Shown: piece by piece, positions 48,589 to 56,421 of the stretch
Numbering within the stretch: the stretch's first letter is position 1
Layout of the letters: each line of letters starts with the position of its first letter
NCBI GenBank assembly: GCA_963712065.1
Contig: CAVQGM010000001.1
Location: forward strand, 434,001 to 498,000
Direction of reading: 5' to 3'
Length of the DNA: 64,000 bases
DNA from: CAVQGM01 sp963712065
GTDB lineage: Bacteria; Actinomycetota; Acidimicrobiia; Acidimicrobiales; Acidimicrobilacustridaceae
Translations under genes and position numbers: made by a program
The notes under the pieces: generated by a model
Database searches by the model: none
Seen by the model: only the letters and a program-made list of their open reading frames with translations
What the model was told of the DNA's origin: nothing

Positions 48589-48962
48589 GCGATGAACGGG
48601 TCCTGGACGTGGCCGAGCGGATGTTCCGGGCGATCGAGCAGGCCGACCTGGTCGCGCTGCGGGCGTGCTACGCCCCGGGGGTGCGGGTGTGGACCAACTT
48701 CGACGACCGCACGATCGGGGTCGACGACGCCCTCCGCACCGTCGACTGGCTCACCGAGCGGCTCGTCGACCGCCGCTACGAGGTGAAGCGCCGCGAGCCG
48801 ATCGAGGGAGGGTTCCTGCAGGAGCACGTGCTGCGGGGCACGGCCCCCGACGGCACCGAGATCGCCCTGCCCGCCTGCATCGTGGCCACGGTCGAGGGCG
48901 ACCACATCACCGTGATCCACGAGTACCTCGACCCCTCCGGGGCCGCCGCCCTCGCTCGATAG
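48585..48962 (+). CDS. NTF2-like/SnoaL-like small protein
   Basis: 125 aa from ATG 48585. VLDVAERMFRAIEQADLVALRACYAPGVRVWTNFDDRTIGVDDALRTVDWL is the typical first half of ketosteroid isomerase-like NTF2 domains, and VATVEGDHITVIHEYLDP the last strand pair. A dehydratase, isomerase or binding role is possible; the active site cannot be assigned. It is divergent from MaoC with only 14 nt between coding regions, so at least one of the two mRNAs must be leaderless or start inside the other gene. It is convergent with the FadH-like gene, 4 nt between stops. Confidence 0.83.
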   Translation: MGDERVLDVAERMFRAIEQADLVALRACYAPGVRVWTNFDDRTIGVDDALRTVDWLTERLVDRRYEVKRREPIEGGFLQEHVLRGTAPDGTEIALPACIVATVEGDHITVIHEYLDPSGAAALAR

Positions 48963-48966
48963 CCGG

Positions 48967-51024
48967 CTACAGGGCTCGACCCACCCGGTGGCCGTCGAAG
49001 ACGGCCCGGTCGACCCACCGCACGGCCACGGCGTCACCGACCCGCACGACCTCGGGTCCACCCGCCATCTCGCCGGCTCGCTCGAGGAGCTGGTGGTAGA
49101 GCCCGTCCCGCGGCCGGCCGTGGGTCCGGACCACCAGCCAGTCGGCCGGCAGCACCTCCGACTCCCGTGAGTAGGTGTCGAACACCGTCACCTCGTGGGC
49201 GCCGACGCCCCTGTCGCCGGCCGACCGGTCGGCGGCGAATCCGGCGACCGTGTTCGGCCGCCACCGGACGCCCTTGCGAGCGGCGCGCCCGAGGGCCTTC
49301 ACCATGGTCTCCGCGTCGGCCAGCATCGGCTGGGCCAGCGGCATGACCACGGTGACCTCGGCCCCGCCGTCGCGGAGGCGCTCGGCGATGGCGATGCCGT
49401 CGATGAAGCCGACCGCGTCGACCAGCACGACCCGGGCCGGGCCCGAGCGGCCGGGAGCGGGGGAGACGATCTCGTCGGCCCGCGCCAGCGCCGCCTCGTG
49501 GTCGAGCACCCAGTCGCCCTCGGCGCCGGGGATCGGGAAGGGGTGCCACTTGCTCTTGGCGTCGACGGTGGCGTCGCCACCGGTGGCCACGACCACGGCG
49601 TCGGGGTGGAGCCCGAGCACGGTGTCGACGTCGGCCTCGACGCCGAGCCTCACGTCGACGCCCTGCCGGGCGCACTCGGCGATCCGCCAGTCGACGAAGC
49701 CGATCATCTCGTCGCGGCCGGGCAGGCTGGCCGCCGACGGGATCTTCCCGCCCAATCGGTCGCCCCGCTCGAGCAGGGTGACGTCGTGGCCCCGCGCCGC
49801 GGCGACCCAGGCCGCCTCGAGGCCGGCCGGTCCGCCACCGACGACGACCACCCGCCGCCGCTCGACCGCCGGCGGCAGCGGGCCACCCAGCTCGGCCTCG
49901 CGCCCGACCACCGGGTTGGTGGAGCAGGTGACCGGCAGCGACGCGGTGAGGTTGCCGTAGCAGCCCTGGTTGCACCCGGTGCACGGCCGGATCCGCTCCT
50001 CGTCGCCGACCAGGGCCTTGTTCGTCCACTCGGGATCGGCGATGAGGGCCCGCACGACGGTGACGGCGTCGGCCTGGCCCTCGGCCAGGATCGCCTCGGC
50101 CTCCCCGGGCGTGAGGATGCGGTGCACGGCGAACACGGGGAGGTCGGGCACCGCCGCCTTGATGGTGCCGGTGGTCGCCGCCGCGAACGCGTGGGGCACG
50201 TACATCGGGCGCACCATGCCGATGCCCGAGGTGCCGACGCTGACGTTCAGGAAGTCGACCAGGCCCAGCTCGGCGAACCGGGCGGCGATCTCGGCCACCG
50301 CCTCGGGCCCGAGCCCGCTGCCGTCCCAGTGCTCCTCGTCCCCCACCAGCCGGACCCCGACGGCGACCCCGTCGCCGACCCGGTCTCGCACCTCGGACAG
50401 CACCTCGACGGCGAACCGCATGCGGTTGTCGAGCGAGCCGCCGTACTCGTCGGTGCGCAGGTTGGAGGTGGGCGACAGGAACTCGTGGATCAGGTACCCG
50501 TGGGCGGCGTGGACCTCGATGCCGTCGAACCCACCGGCGGCGGCGTTGGCCGCCGACCGGGCGAAGTGGTCGACCAGCTCGCGGATCTCGGGCTTGTCGA
50601 GCGGCTTCGGCGGCTCGTTGTAGTTGGCCACCGCCGACGGCGCCCACACCGGCAGCTTCGACCACGACCCGTCGTTGACGCCCCCGTTGTGCGAGAGCTG
50701 GATGAAGGCCAGGGCCCCGTGCTCGTGCACCGGCGCCGTGACCGCCTCGAAGCCGGCCACCGCCTCGGGCCTCCACGCGGCGGCGTTGTTGGGCATCTGG
50801 TACGCCGTCGTCGGGTGCACCGCCGCCTGCCCGGCGATCACCACCGCGGTGCCGCCGGCGGCCCGCTCACCGAGGTACCGACCCAGCCGGGCCCCGTAGA
50901 GCCCGGGCTCGCCGGCCACCGCGTTCGGTTCGGTGAACCGGGTGAAGTGGGCTCCGAACACGACGCGGTTGCGGGCGGTGTGGGGGCCGATGCGGAGCGG
51001 GGAGCCGAGCAGGGGGAAGGGCAT
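48967..51024 (-). CDS. 2,4-dienoyl-CoA reductase-like FMN/FAD/[4Fe-4S] oxidoreductase (FadH family)
   Basis: 685 aa from ATG 51024; the frame is open much further but only by chance of GC bias. The N-terminal half is an Old Yellow Enzyme barrel (LRIGPHTARNRVVFGAHFTRF, AFIQLSHNGGVN, GIEVHAAHGYLIHEFLSPTSN). The iron-sulphur ligands follow in CTGCNQGCYGNLTASLPVTC, and the C-terminal half binds FAD and NAD(P) (VVVVGGGPAGLEAAWVAAARGHDVTLLE). Family members reduce dienoyl-CoA or demethylate small amines. Context of beta-oxidation-like genes favours an enoyl or dienoyl-CoA reductase. Confidence 0.9.
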   Translation of the reverse strand: MPFPLLGSPLRIGPHTARNRVVFGAHFTRFTEPNAVAGEPGLYGARLGRYLGERAAGGTAVVIAGQAAVHPTTAYQMPNNAAAWRPEAVAGFEAVTAPVHEHGALAFIQLSHNGGVNDGSWSKLPVWAPSAVANYNEPPKPLDKPEIRELVDHFARSAANAAAGGFDGIEVHAAHGYLIHEFLSPTSNLRTDEYGGSLDNRMRFAVEVLSEVRDRVGDGVAVGVRLVGDEEHWDGSGLGPEAVAEIAARFAELGLVDFLNVSVGTSGIGMVRPMYVPHAFAAATTGTIKAAVPDLPVFAVHRILTPGEAEAILAEGQADAVTVVRALIADPEWTNKALVGDEERIRPCTGCNQGCYGNLTASLPVTCSTNPVVGREAELGGPLPPAVERRRVVVVGGGPAGLEAAWVAAARGHDVTLLERGDRLGGKIPSAASLPGRDEMIGFVDWRIAECARQGVDVRLGVEADVDTVLGLHPDAVVVATGGDATVDAKSKWHPFPIPGAEGDWVLDHEAALARADEIVSPAPGRSGPARVVLVDAVGFIDGIAIAERLRDGGAEVTVVMPLAQPMLADAETMVKALGRAARKGVRWRPNTVAGFAADRSAGDRGVGAHEVTVFDTYSRESEVLPADWLVVRTHGRPRDGLYHQLLERAGEMAGGPEVVRVGDAVAVRWVDRAVFDGHRVGRAL

Positions 51025-51108
51025 CGGTCGGCCACGGTACGCTCCGCCCCCGCAGCCCGCACGCCGCCCGCCCGCCCCACGGCGCGGCCATCCCTCCCGG
51101 AGGCCCCG

Positions 51109-51918
51109 TTGCCCGACGACCCCACCGCCGACTTCACGACGATCCGGTTCGACAAGGGCGACGGCATCGGCTGGGTCACCCTCGACCGCCCCGAGCGCTA
51201 CAACGCCTTCGACGAGACCATGCGCCAGGAGCTGCCGGCGCTGTGGCGGCGGATCCGGGCCGACGACGAGGTCCGCTGCGTCGTGCTCGGGGCGAGCGGC
51301 GACAAGGCGTTCTGCACCGGCATCGACCGGGAGGGCATCCCCACCGACGAGGACTTCGCCTTCGACCCGCTCGACTACGACGACGTCGGCATGGAGCTCG
51401 GCCCCAAGGCCAACGGCTGCTGGAAGCCGGTGATCGCGGCGGTGAACGGCATCGCCTGCGGCGGCGCCTTCTACCTGCTCGGCGAGGTCGAGTTCATCAT
51501 CGCCGCCGACCACGCCACCTTCTTCGACCCCCACGTCACCTACGGGATGACGGCGGTCTACGAGCCCACGCTCATGCTCCACCGCATGCCGTTCGGCGAG
51601 CTGGCCCGCCTGACCCTGCTCGGCAACCACGAGCGCATGACCGCCCGACGGGCGCACGAGATCGGGCTGGTGTCCGAGGTCGTGCCGAGCGCCGAGCTCG
51701 ACGAGGCCGCCCGGTGGGCCGCCGGCGCCATCGCCTCGCAGCCGCCCCGCCCGGTGCAGGCGACCGTCCGCACCCTGTGGGCGGCGCGCGAGCTCTCCCG
51801 CCGGCAGGCCATCGACCTCGGCGCCGCCTTCCTGCAGCTCGGCATCAACGCCGCCGACCTGGCCGAGGGCCAGGCCGCGTTCGCGTCGGGCAGCCGCATC
51901 GAGTGGCGCGCCCGCTGA
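51109..51918 (+). CDS. Enoyl-CoA hydratase/isomerase family protein
   Basis: 269 aa from TTG 51109, chosen because GGAGG lies 5 nt upstream (51099-51103) and no ATG or GTG fits the start of homology-like sequence. Crotonase features: GWVTLDRPERYNAFDETMRQEL, oxyanion-hole segments DKAFCTGIDREGI and NGIACGGAFYLLGEVEFIIAADHATFFDPHV, and the C-terminal helices LSRRQAIDLGAAF. The catalytic Glu positions are not clearly conserved. It lies 34 nt upstream of a CoA ligase gene and is divergent from the FadH-like gene. Confidence 0.9.
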   Translation: MPDDPTADFTTIRFDKGDGIGWVTLDRPERYNAFDETMRQELPALWRRIRADDEVRCVVLGASGDKAFCTGIDREGIPTDEDFAFDPLDYDDVGMELGPKANGCWKPVIAAVNGIACGGAFYLLGEVEFIIAADHATFFDPHVTYGMTAVYEPTLMLHRMPFGELARLTLLGNHERMTARRAHEIGLVSEVVPSAELDEAARWAAGAIASQPPRPVQATVRTLWAARELSRRQAIDLGAAFLQLGINAADLAEGQAAFASGSRIEWRAR

Positions 51919-51952
51919 GCGCCCGGGCGAGCGACCGGGTGACCGCGCGCTG

Positions 51953-53446
51953 ATGCTGCCCGAGACCGTCGCCGAGGCGGCGCGCCGGTTCGGCGACACC
52001 CCGGCGTTCGTCGCCGCCGGCGGGTGGGCCGTCACCTACGCCGAGCTGCGCCGCCTCTCCGACGAGGTGGCTGCCGGCCTGGCCGCCCGCGGGGTCGGCG
52101 AAGGCGACGTGGTCGCCCTCGCGCTGCCGTCGACCCCCGACTACGTGATCGCCTACCTGGCCGCCGCCAAGGTGGGCGCGGCCACGGCCGGGGTGAACCC
52201 GCGCCTCACCCCGACCGAGCGGGCCGCCGTGCTCGCCGTCGCCGACCCGAAGCTCGTGATCACCACCGATGCGCTGGCCGATGGCGTCCCCGATGGCGTC
52301 GACCACGTCGTGGTGGAGCCGGCACGCACGCCCGACACCCTCCTCACCCCCCTGCAGGGCGGCACCGCCGCCCCGCCGCGTCTGGCCGACGACCTCGACC
52401 GCCTGGTGGCCATCGTGTTCACCTCGGGCACCACCGGTACCCCCCGCGGGGCGATGTTCACCAACCGGGAGCTCGAGGCGATCGTCGCCGCCGACGTCGG
52501 CGACACCTGGGGTGGCGGTGGGCCGATGCTGGCCAGCACCCAGTTCGCCCACGTGGGGTTCATGACCAAGCTGCCCTGGTACCTGCGGCTCGGCACCACC
52601 ACGTACCTGCTCGACCGGTGGCGGGCGGGTGACGTGCTCCGCCTCGTCGCCGACCAGGGCATCACCAGCGTCGGAGCCGTCGCGCCCCAGCTCGCGCTCA
52701 TGCTCCGCGACCCTGCGTTCGACGAGGTCGACCTCTCCCACGTGCGCACGATCATCGCCGGGGGGGCCTTCTCGCCTCCCGAGCTCGTCCGCGAGGCCCG
52801 CCGTCGCTTCGGCGCCGCCTACTCGATCCGCTACTCGTCGACCGAGTCGGGTGGGGTCGGCGTCGGCACCGCCTTCGACGCCGACGACGACGAGGCCCTC
52901 CACACCGTGGGCCGACCCCGCCCCGGGGTCGAGCTCGGGATCCGGGGCGACGACGACCGGGCGGTCCCCGACGGCGAGGTCGGCGAGATCGTGCTGCGGT
53001 CCCCCTGCATGATGCGGGGCTACTGGCGTGACCCCGAGGCCACTGCGGAGACCCTGCGGGGCGGCTGGCTGCACACGGGCGACCTGGGCTGGATCGACGC
53101 CGCCGGCTGCCTCCACCTCGCCGGTCGCCGCAAGGAGATGTACGTCCGAGGCGGCTACAACGTCTACCCCGTCGAGGTCGAGGCCGTGCTCGGCGAGCAC
53201 CCGGCAGTGGCCGAGGTGGTCGTCGTCCCCCGCGCCGATCCGGTGATGGGGGAGGTCGGCGTGGCGTGCGTGGTACCCGCCGAGGACCTCGGGCCACCCG
53301 ACCTCGAATCACTCCGATCATTCGCCGCCGAACGATTGGCCCACCACAAGCTGCCGGAGGCGGTGGTGGTGATCGACGAGGTGCCGCTCACGTCGATGCA
53401 GAAGATCGACCGTCGTTCCCTCGCCGCCCGCGTCGCCGAGGGCTGA
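51953..53446 (+). CDS. Acyl-CoA synthetase (AMP-binding, FadD type)
   Basis: 497 aa. P-loop FTSGTTGTPRGAMF (about 156-169), YSSTESG in place of YGxTE, HTGDLGWID, hinge GRRKEMYVRGGYNVYPVEVE, and the C-terminal catalytic lysine in TSMQKIDRR (about K484). It activates a carboxylic acid as its CoA ester. Its place next to an enoyl-CoA hydratase and within the steroid-ring gene region makes a steroid or branched acid a reasonable guess, but it does not closely resemble FadD3, the mycobacterial HIP-CoA synthetase, so no symbol is given. Confidence 0.92.
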   Translation: MLPETVAEAARRFGDTPAFVAAGGWAVTYAELRRLSDEVAAGLAARGVGEGDVVALALPSTPDYVIAYLAAAKVGAATAGVNPRLTPTERAAVLAVADPKLVITTDALADGVPDGVDHVVVEPARTPDTLLTPLQGGTAAPPRLADDLDRLVAIVFTSGTTGTPRGAMFTNRELEAIVAADVGDTWGGGGPMLASTQFAHVGFMTKLPWYLRLGTTTYLLDRWRAGDVLRLVADQGITSVGAVAPQLALMLRDPAFDEVDLSHVRTIIAGGAFSPPELVREARRRFGAAYSIRYSSTESGGVGVGTAFDADDDEALHTVGRPRPGVELGIRGDDDRAVPDGEVGEIVLRSPCMMRGYWRDPEATAETLRGGWLHTGDLGWIDAAGCLHLAGRRKEMYVRGGYNVYPVEVEAVLGEHPAVAEVVVVPRADPVMGEVGVACVVPAEDLGPPDLESLRSFAAERLAHHKLPEAVVVIDEVPLTSMQKIDRRSLAARVAEG

Positions 53447-53451
53447 GCGCG

Positions 53452-54390
53452 TCAGGCGGCGAGGTGCCGGCGCAGGGCCTCCATCTCGCCGAAGAGCCTG
53501 ATGGCGTCCACGGGCGTGTCCCACGGGAGGCCGTCGAGCTCTCGGTAGGCCCGGTCGACCTGGAAGACCAGCCGCTCGGGCTCGGTCCACCCGGCGTAGG
53601 GGCCCAGCTCGATGCGCTCGGCCGCCTCGAGCACGGTGCGGCCGACGTCGTGGTGGTGACGGGCCTCGTCGCGGACGTAGGTGAGGTACTCGCGCATCCC
53701 CCGGAGCCCGTCGACGTCGGCAAGGGGGCCGTGGCCGGGCACCACCACCGCCGGTTCGAGCGCCTCGAGACGGGCGAGGGCGGCGATCCAGTTGTCGAAG
53801 GTGCCCTCCCAGCCGAGGGGCGTGCACTGGTGGAACAGGATGTCGCCGGTCACCACCACCCCGTGCTCGGGCACGTGGACGACCACGTCACCGGCGGTGT
53901 GGGCGGGACCGACCGACAGCAGCCGCACCTCCAGGCCGTCGAGGTCGAGGTCGACGTCGTCGTCGATGAGGGTGGTGGGTGGGGTGAGGGTGATGTCGTG
54001 GAAGTCGAACTGGCGGAGGGCGTCGACGAACCCCTCCATGCCCGGCGGGGCCGCGTCGGACTCGGCCAGCGCGACGAACAGCTCGGGCGTCGCCTCCCTG
54101 GTGAAGTACTCGGCGCAGCGCCGGTGACCGATGAGCTCAGCCCCGAGCTCGGCGAAGACCTGGTTTCCCCAGCAGTGGTCGCCGTTGTGGTGGGTGTTCA
54201 CCAGGCGCGCCGGTGGCCCGGGGGCGACGCCGGCGTAGAGGTCGCGCAGGCGCCGGGTGCGGGGCAGGTCGTAGAACGAGTCGACCACCAGCCCGCCGCC
54301 GCGGGCGATGAGCGCGCTGTTGCTGGCGCCGAGGCCCGTGTCGGGCTGCAGGCAGGCGTGGACGTCGGGGGCGACGGCGACGAGCTCCAT
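53452..54390 (-). CDS. Metallo-beta-lactamase fold hydrolase
   Basis: 312 aa from ATG 54390. Zinc ligands: VNTHHNGDHCWGNQVF (HxHxDH as THHNGDH), the second-site His in LLSVGPAHTAGDVVVHVPE, Asp in VVTGDILFHQCTP and His in VVPGHGPLADV. A C-terminal helical tail of about 70 residues follows (YVRDEARHHHDVGRTVLEAAERI). It hydrolyses an ester, thioester or lactone; substrate unknown. It is convergent with the CoA ligase, 5 nt between stops. Confidence 0.9.
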   Translation of the reverse strand: MELVAVAPDVHACLQPDTGLGASNSALIARGGGLVVDSFYDLPRTRRLRDLYAGVAPGPPARLVNTHHNGDHCWGNQVFAELGAELIGHRRCAEYFTREATPELFVALAESDAAPPGMEGFVDALRQFDFHDITLTPPTTLIDDDVDLDLDGLEVRLLSVGPAHTAGDVVVHVPEHGVVVTGDILFHQCTPLGWEGTFDNWIAALARLEALEPAVVVPGHGPLADVDGLRGMREYLTYVRDEARHHHDVGRTVLEAAERIELGPYAGWTEPERLVFQVDRAYRELDGLPWDTPVDAIRLFGEMEALRRHLAA

Positions 54391-54443
54391 GGCGGCGAGC
54401 GTAGACCCGAGGTGCGCCCGAGGAGCCGGAAGGACGGGTGCGG

Positions 54444-55289
54444 TCAGCCGGTGACGATCCAGAGGGGGAAGCGCAGCAGCGTGACGAAACCGAGCCGCTC
54501 GTAGACCGGGCGGCCGAGATCGCTGGCCACGAGGACGGCGGGAAGGCCCGGCTCGGCGACGGTCGCCGGCCAGGTCACCGCGGCGCCGAGCCCCCGGCCC
54601 CGGGCCGCGGCGGCGACGGCCACGAAGTTCAGCACCTGCATCCCTTCGCCGACGAAGGTCGCCGAGGTCCCGAGGGGGGTCCCGTCCGGGTCCTGTGCCA
54701 GCCAGAACCGCCAGCCCGTCCCGCCCAACAGCTCGGGCCCGAGCACCGAGCCGCTCGGCGCGTCGGCCAGGCCGGGCGTCGGGTAGTGGTCGATGAGGGC
54801 CCGTTCCCACTCGACCATCGTGTCCGCGTCGGTCACCTCGATGACCGCCACGCCGTCGGGGCGGGGTGGGGCCTCGCCCCCGGGCGGGCGGAACATCAAC
54901 GGCGGGAAGCCCACGGGGGCGTGGCCGCGGGGCCGCAGGTCAGGGGTCCCCCACGGGCAGAACACGAGGAGCGGGATGCCGGGATGGTGGGCGACGAACG
55001 CCTCCAACGCCTCGAGGCCAGCGGCGCCGACGGGCGTGTCGAGCGGGGCCGACAGGACGGCGAGGTTGGCGAACGGGTCGGGCAGGCCCGACACGGCGGC
55101 GACGGCGCCCGGCTCGTCGAGCAGGTCGTAGGGGCCGGTCGTGCCGAGCGTGCGCACCTGGCCTTCGTGGTTCCGTGCCGCGGCGAGCAGGAGCGAGTCC
55201 GACGACGCCACGTCGGACTCCCACCCCTGGGTGAGGTACTCGTCCGGGTCGGCGGCCAGCGCCGCGGTGGTGTCGTCACCATCGGTCAT
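54444..55289 (-). CDS. GNAT family N-acetyltransferase with N-terminal extension
   Basis: 281 aa from ATG 55289. The acetyltransferase domain is C-terminal: VLNFVAVAAAARGRGLGAAVTWPATV holds the acetyl-CoA loop (RGRGLG), and LVASDLGRPVYERLGFVTLLRFPLWIV is motif B. The first 130 residues (LAADPDEYLTQGWESDVASSDSLLLAAARNHEGQVRTLG) resemble the N-terminal halves of two-domain GNAT proteins where one half has lost the cofactor loop. Acceptor unknown. Divergent from the degenerate SDR gene at 55354. Confidence 0.82.
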   Translation of the reverse strand: MTDGDDTTAALAADPDEYLTQGWESDVASSDSLLLAAARNHEGQVRTLGTTGPYDLLDEPGAVAAVSGLPDPFANLAVLSAPLDTPVGAAGLEALEAFVAHHPGIPLLVFCPWGTPDLRPRGHAPVGFPPLMFRPPGGEAPPRPDGVAVIEVTDADTMVEWERALIDHYPTPGLADAPSGSVLGPELLGGTGWRFWLAQDPDGTPLGTSATFVGEGMQVLNFVAVAAAARGRGLGAAVTWPATVAEPGLPAVLVASDLGRPVYERLGFVTLLRFPLWIVTG

Positions 55290-55353
55290 GGACGTCCCTG
55301 CCTCCCCGTGCCCGCGATCGACCCTACCCCGGTCCCGGCTAGCGTCACCGGCC

Positions 55354-56100
55354 GTGGACCTCGGCATCACCGGACGGCGGGCAGCGGTGGCCGGCGCCTC
55401 GTCGGGCCTCGGGTTGGCCGCCGCCCGCGCCCTCGCCGCCGAGGGCGTGCAGGTCGCCGTCGGCAGCCGTGTCCGGGCCCGCATCGACGCCGCCGCGGCG
55501 TCGATCGGGGGCGACGCCGTCCCGCTCGTCGCCGACGTGTCGCATCCCGACGGGGCCACCGCGTTCGTGGAGTCGGCCATCGACGCGCTCGGCGGCGTCG
55601 ACATCCTCGTCACCAACGCCGGCGGCCCGCCCCCGGGCACCTTCGCCTCGACGCCGCTCGACGCCTACCCCGCCGCCCTCGACCTCAACCTGCTGTCGGT
55701 CGTGGCCATGTGCAAGGCGGCCGTGCCACCCATGCAGGCCCGGGGTTGGGGGCGGGTGGTCGCCATCACCTCGGTGGCCGTGCGACAGCCCATTCCGACC
55801 CTCATCCTGTCGAACACGGCGCGCGCCGGGACCACCGGGTTCCTCAAGACCCTCGCCCTCGAGGTGGCGGGCGACGGGGTCACCGTGAACTCGGTGCTGC
55901 CGGGCCTCCACGACACCGACCGCCTGCGGGACCTCCACGGGGGTGACACCACCGGCGCCGCCGAGGGGATCCCCGCCGGCGTGATCGGCCGTCCCGAGGA
56001 CTTCGGCGCCGTCGTCACGTTCCTGTGCGGGGACCCGGCCCGCTTCATCACCGGCGCTGCGCTCCCCGTCGAGGGTGGGGCCTACCGGGCCCTGTTGTAG
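55354..56100 (+). CDS. SDR family protein without the YxxxK catalytic pair
   Basis: 248 aa from GTG 55354. Cofactor loop GASSGLGLAAARALA (about 15-29) and TNAGGPPPGTF are intact, and the active-site Ser region is AITSVAVRQP. The catalytic YxxxK is replaced by SNTAR (Ser153, Arg157) in LILSNTARAGTTGF. This replacement is known in a subgroup of SDRs annotated as 3-oxoacyl-ACP reductase-like, whose activity is unclear. It is 12 nt upstream of the Dabb gene and the three genes 55354-58094 are closely spaced. Confidence 0.88.
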   Translation: MDLGITGRRAAVAGASSGLGLAAARALAAEGVQVAVGSRVRARIDAAAASIGGDAVPLVADVSHPDGATAFVESAIDALGGVDILVTNAGGPPPGTFASTPLDAYPAALDLNLLSVVAMCKAAVPPMQARGWGRVVAITSVAVRQPIPTLILSNTARAGTTGFLKTLALEVAGDGVTVNSVLPGLHDTDRLRDLHGGDTTGAAEGIPAGVIGRPEDFGAVVTFLCGDPARFITGAALPVEGGAYRALL

Positions 56101-56112
56101 GAGGACGATCCC

Positions 56113-56421
56113 GTGCTTCGCCACGTCGTGCTGTTCCGCTGGCGGGAGGGCACCACCGACGACGACGTCGCCGCCCTCGCCGAGGGCCTGGCCGCCCTCC
56201 CCGACCAGGTCCCCGCCCTGCGGCGCTACCGCTTCGGTCCCGACCTGCGCGTCTCCGACGGCACGTGGGACTTCGCGGTCGTCGCCGACGTCGACGACGT
56301 CGACGGCTTCGTCTCCTACCGGAACCACCCGGCCCACCAGGCGGTCCTCCGTGACCGGATCGAGCCGCTCCTCGGCGAGCGCATCGCCGTGCAGTTCGCG
56401 CTGGAGGACGAGGCCGGGTGA
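56113..56421 (+). CDS. Dabb (stress-responsive A/B barrel) family protein
   Basis: 102 aa from GTG 56113. LRHVVLFRWREGTTDDDVAALAEGLAALPDQVPALRRYRFGPDLR and FVSYRNHPAHQAVLRDRIEPLLGERIAVQF are the conserved strand and helix blocks of the Dabb domain (PF07876), a dimeric ferredoxin-like fold. In plants and polyketide pathways some members act as small cyclases; bacterial roles are mostly unknown. The stop overlaps the GTG of the following lipoprotein gene by four bases (GTGA). Confidence 0.88.
   Translation: MLRHVVLFRWREGTTDDDVAALAEGLAALPDQVPALRRYRFGPDLRVSDGTWDFAVVADVDDVDGFVSYRNHPAHQAVLRDRIEPLLGERIAVQFALEDEAG

Noticed and set aside
48967..52035. 1022-codon frame as one giant FadH-type protein
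   Set aside because: The extra N-terminal 337 residues are antisense to an enoyl-CoA hydratase gene and have no fold; the ATG at 51024 begins the Old Yellow Enzyme domain.
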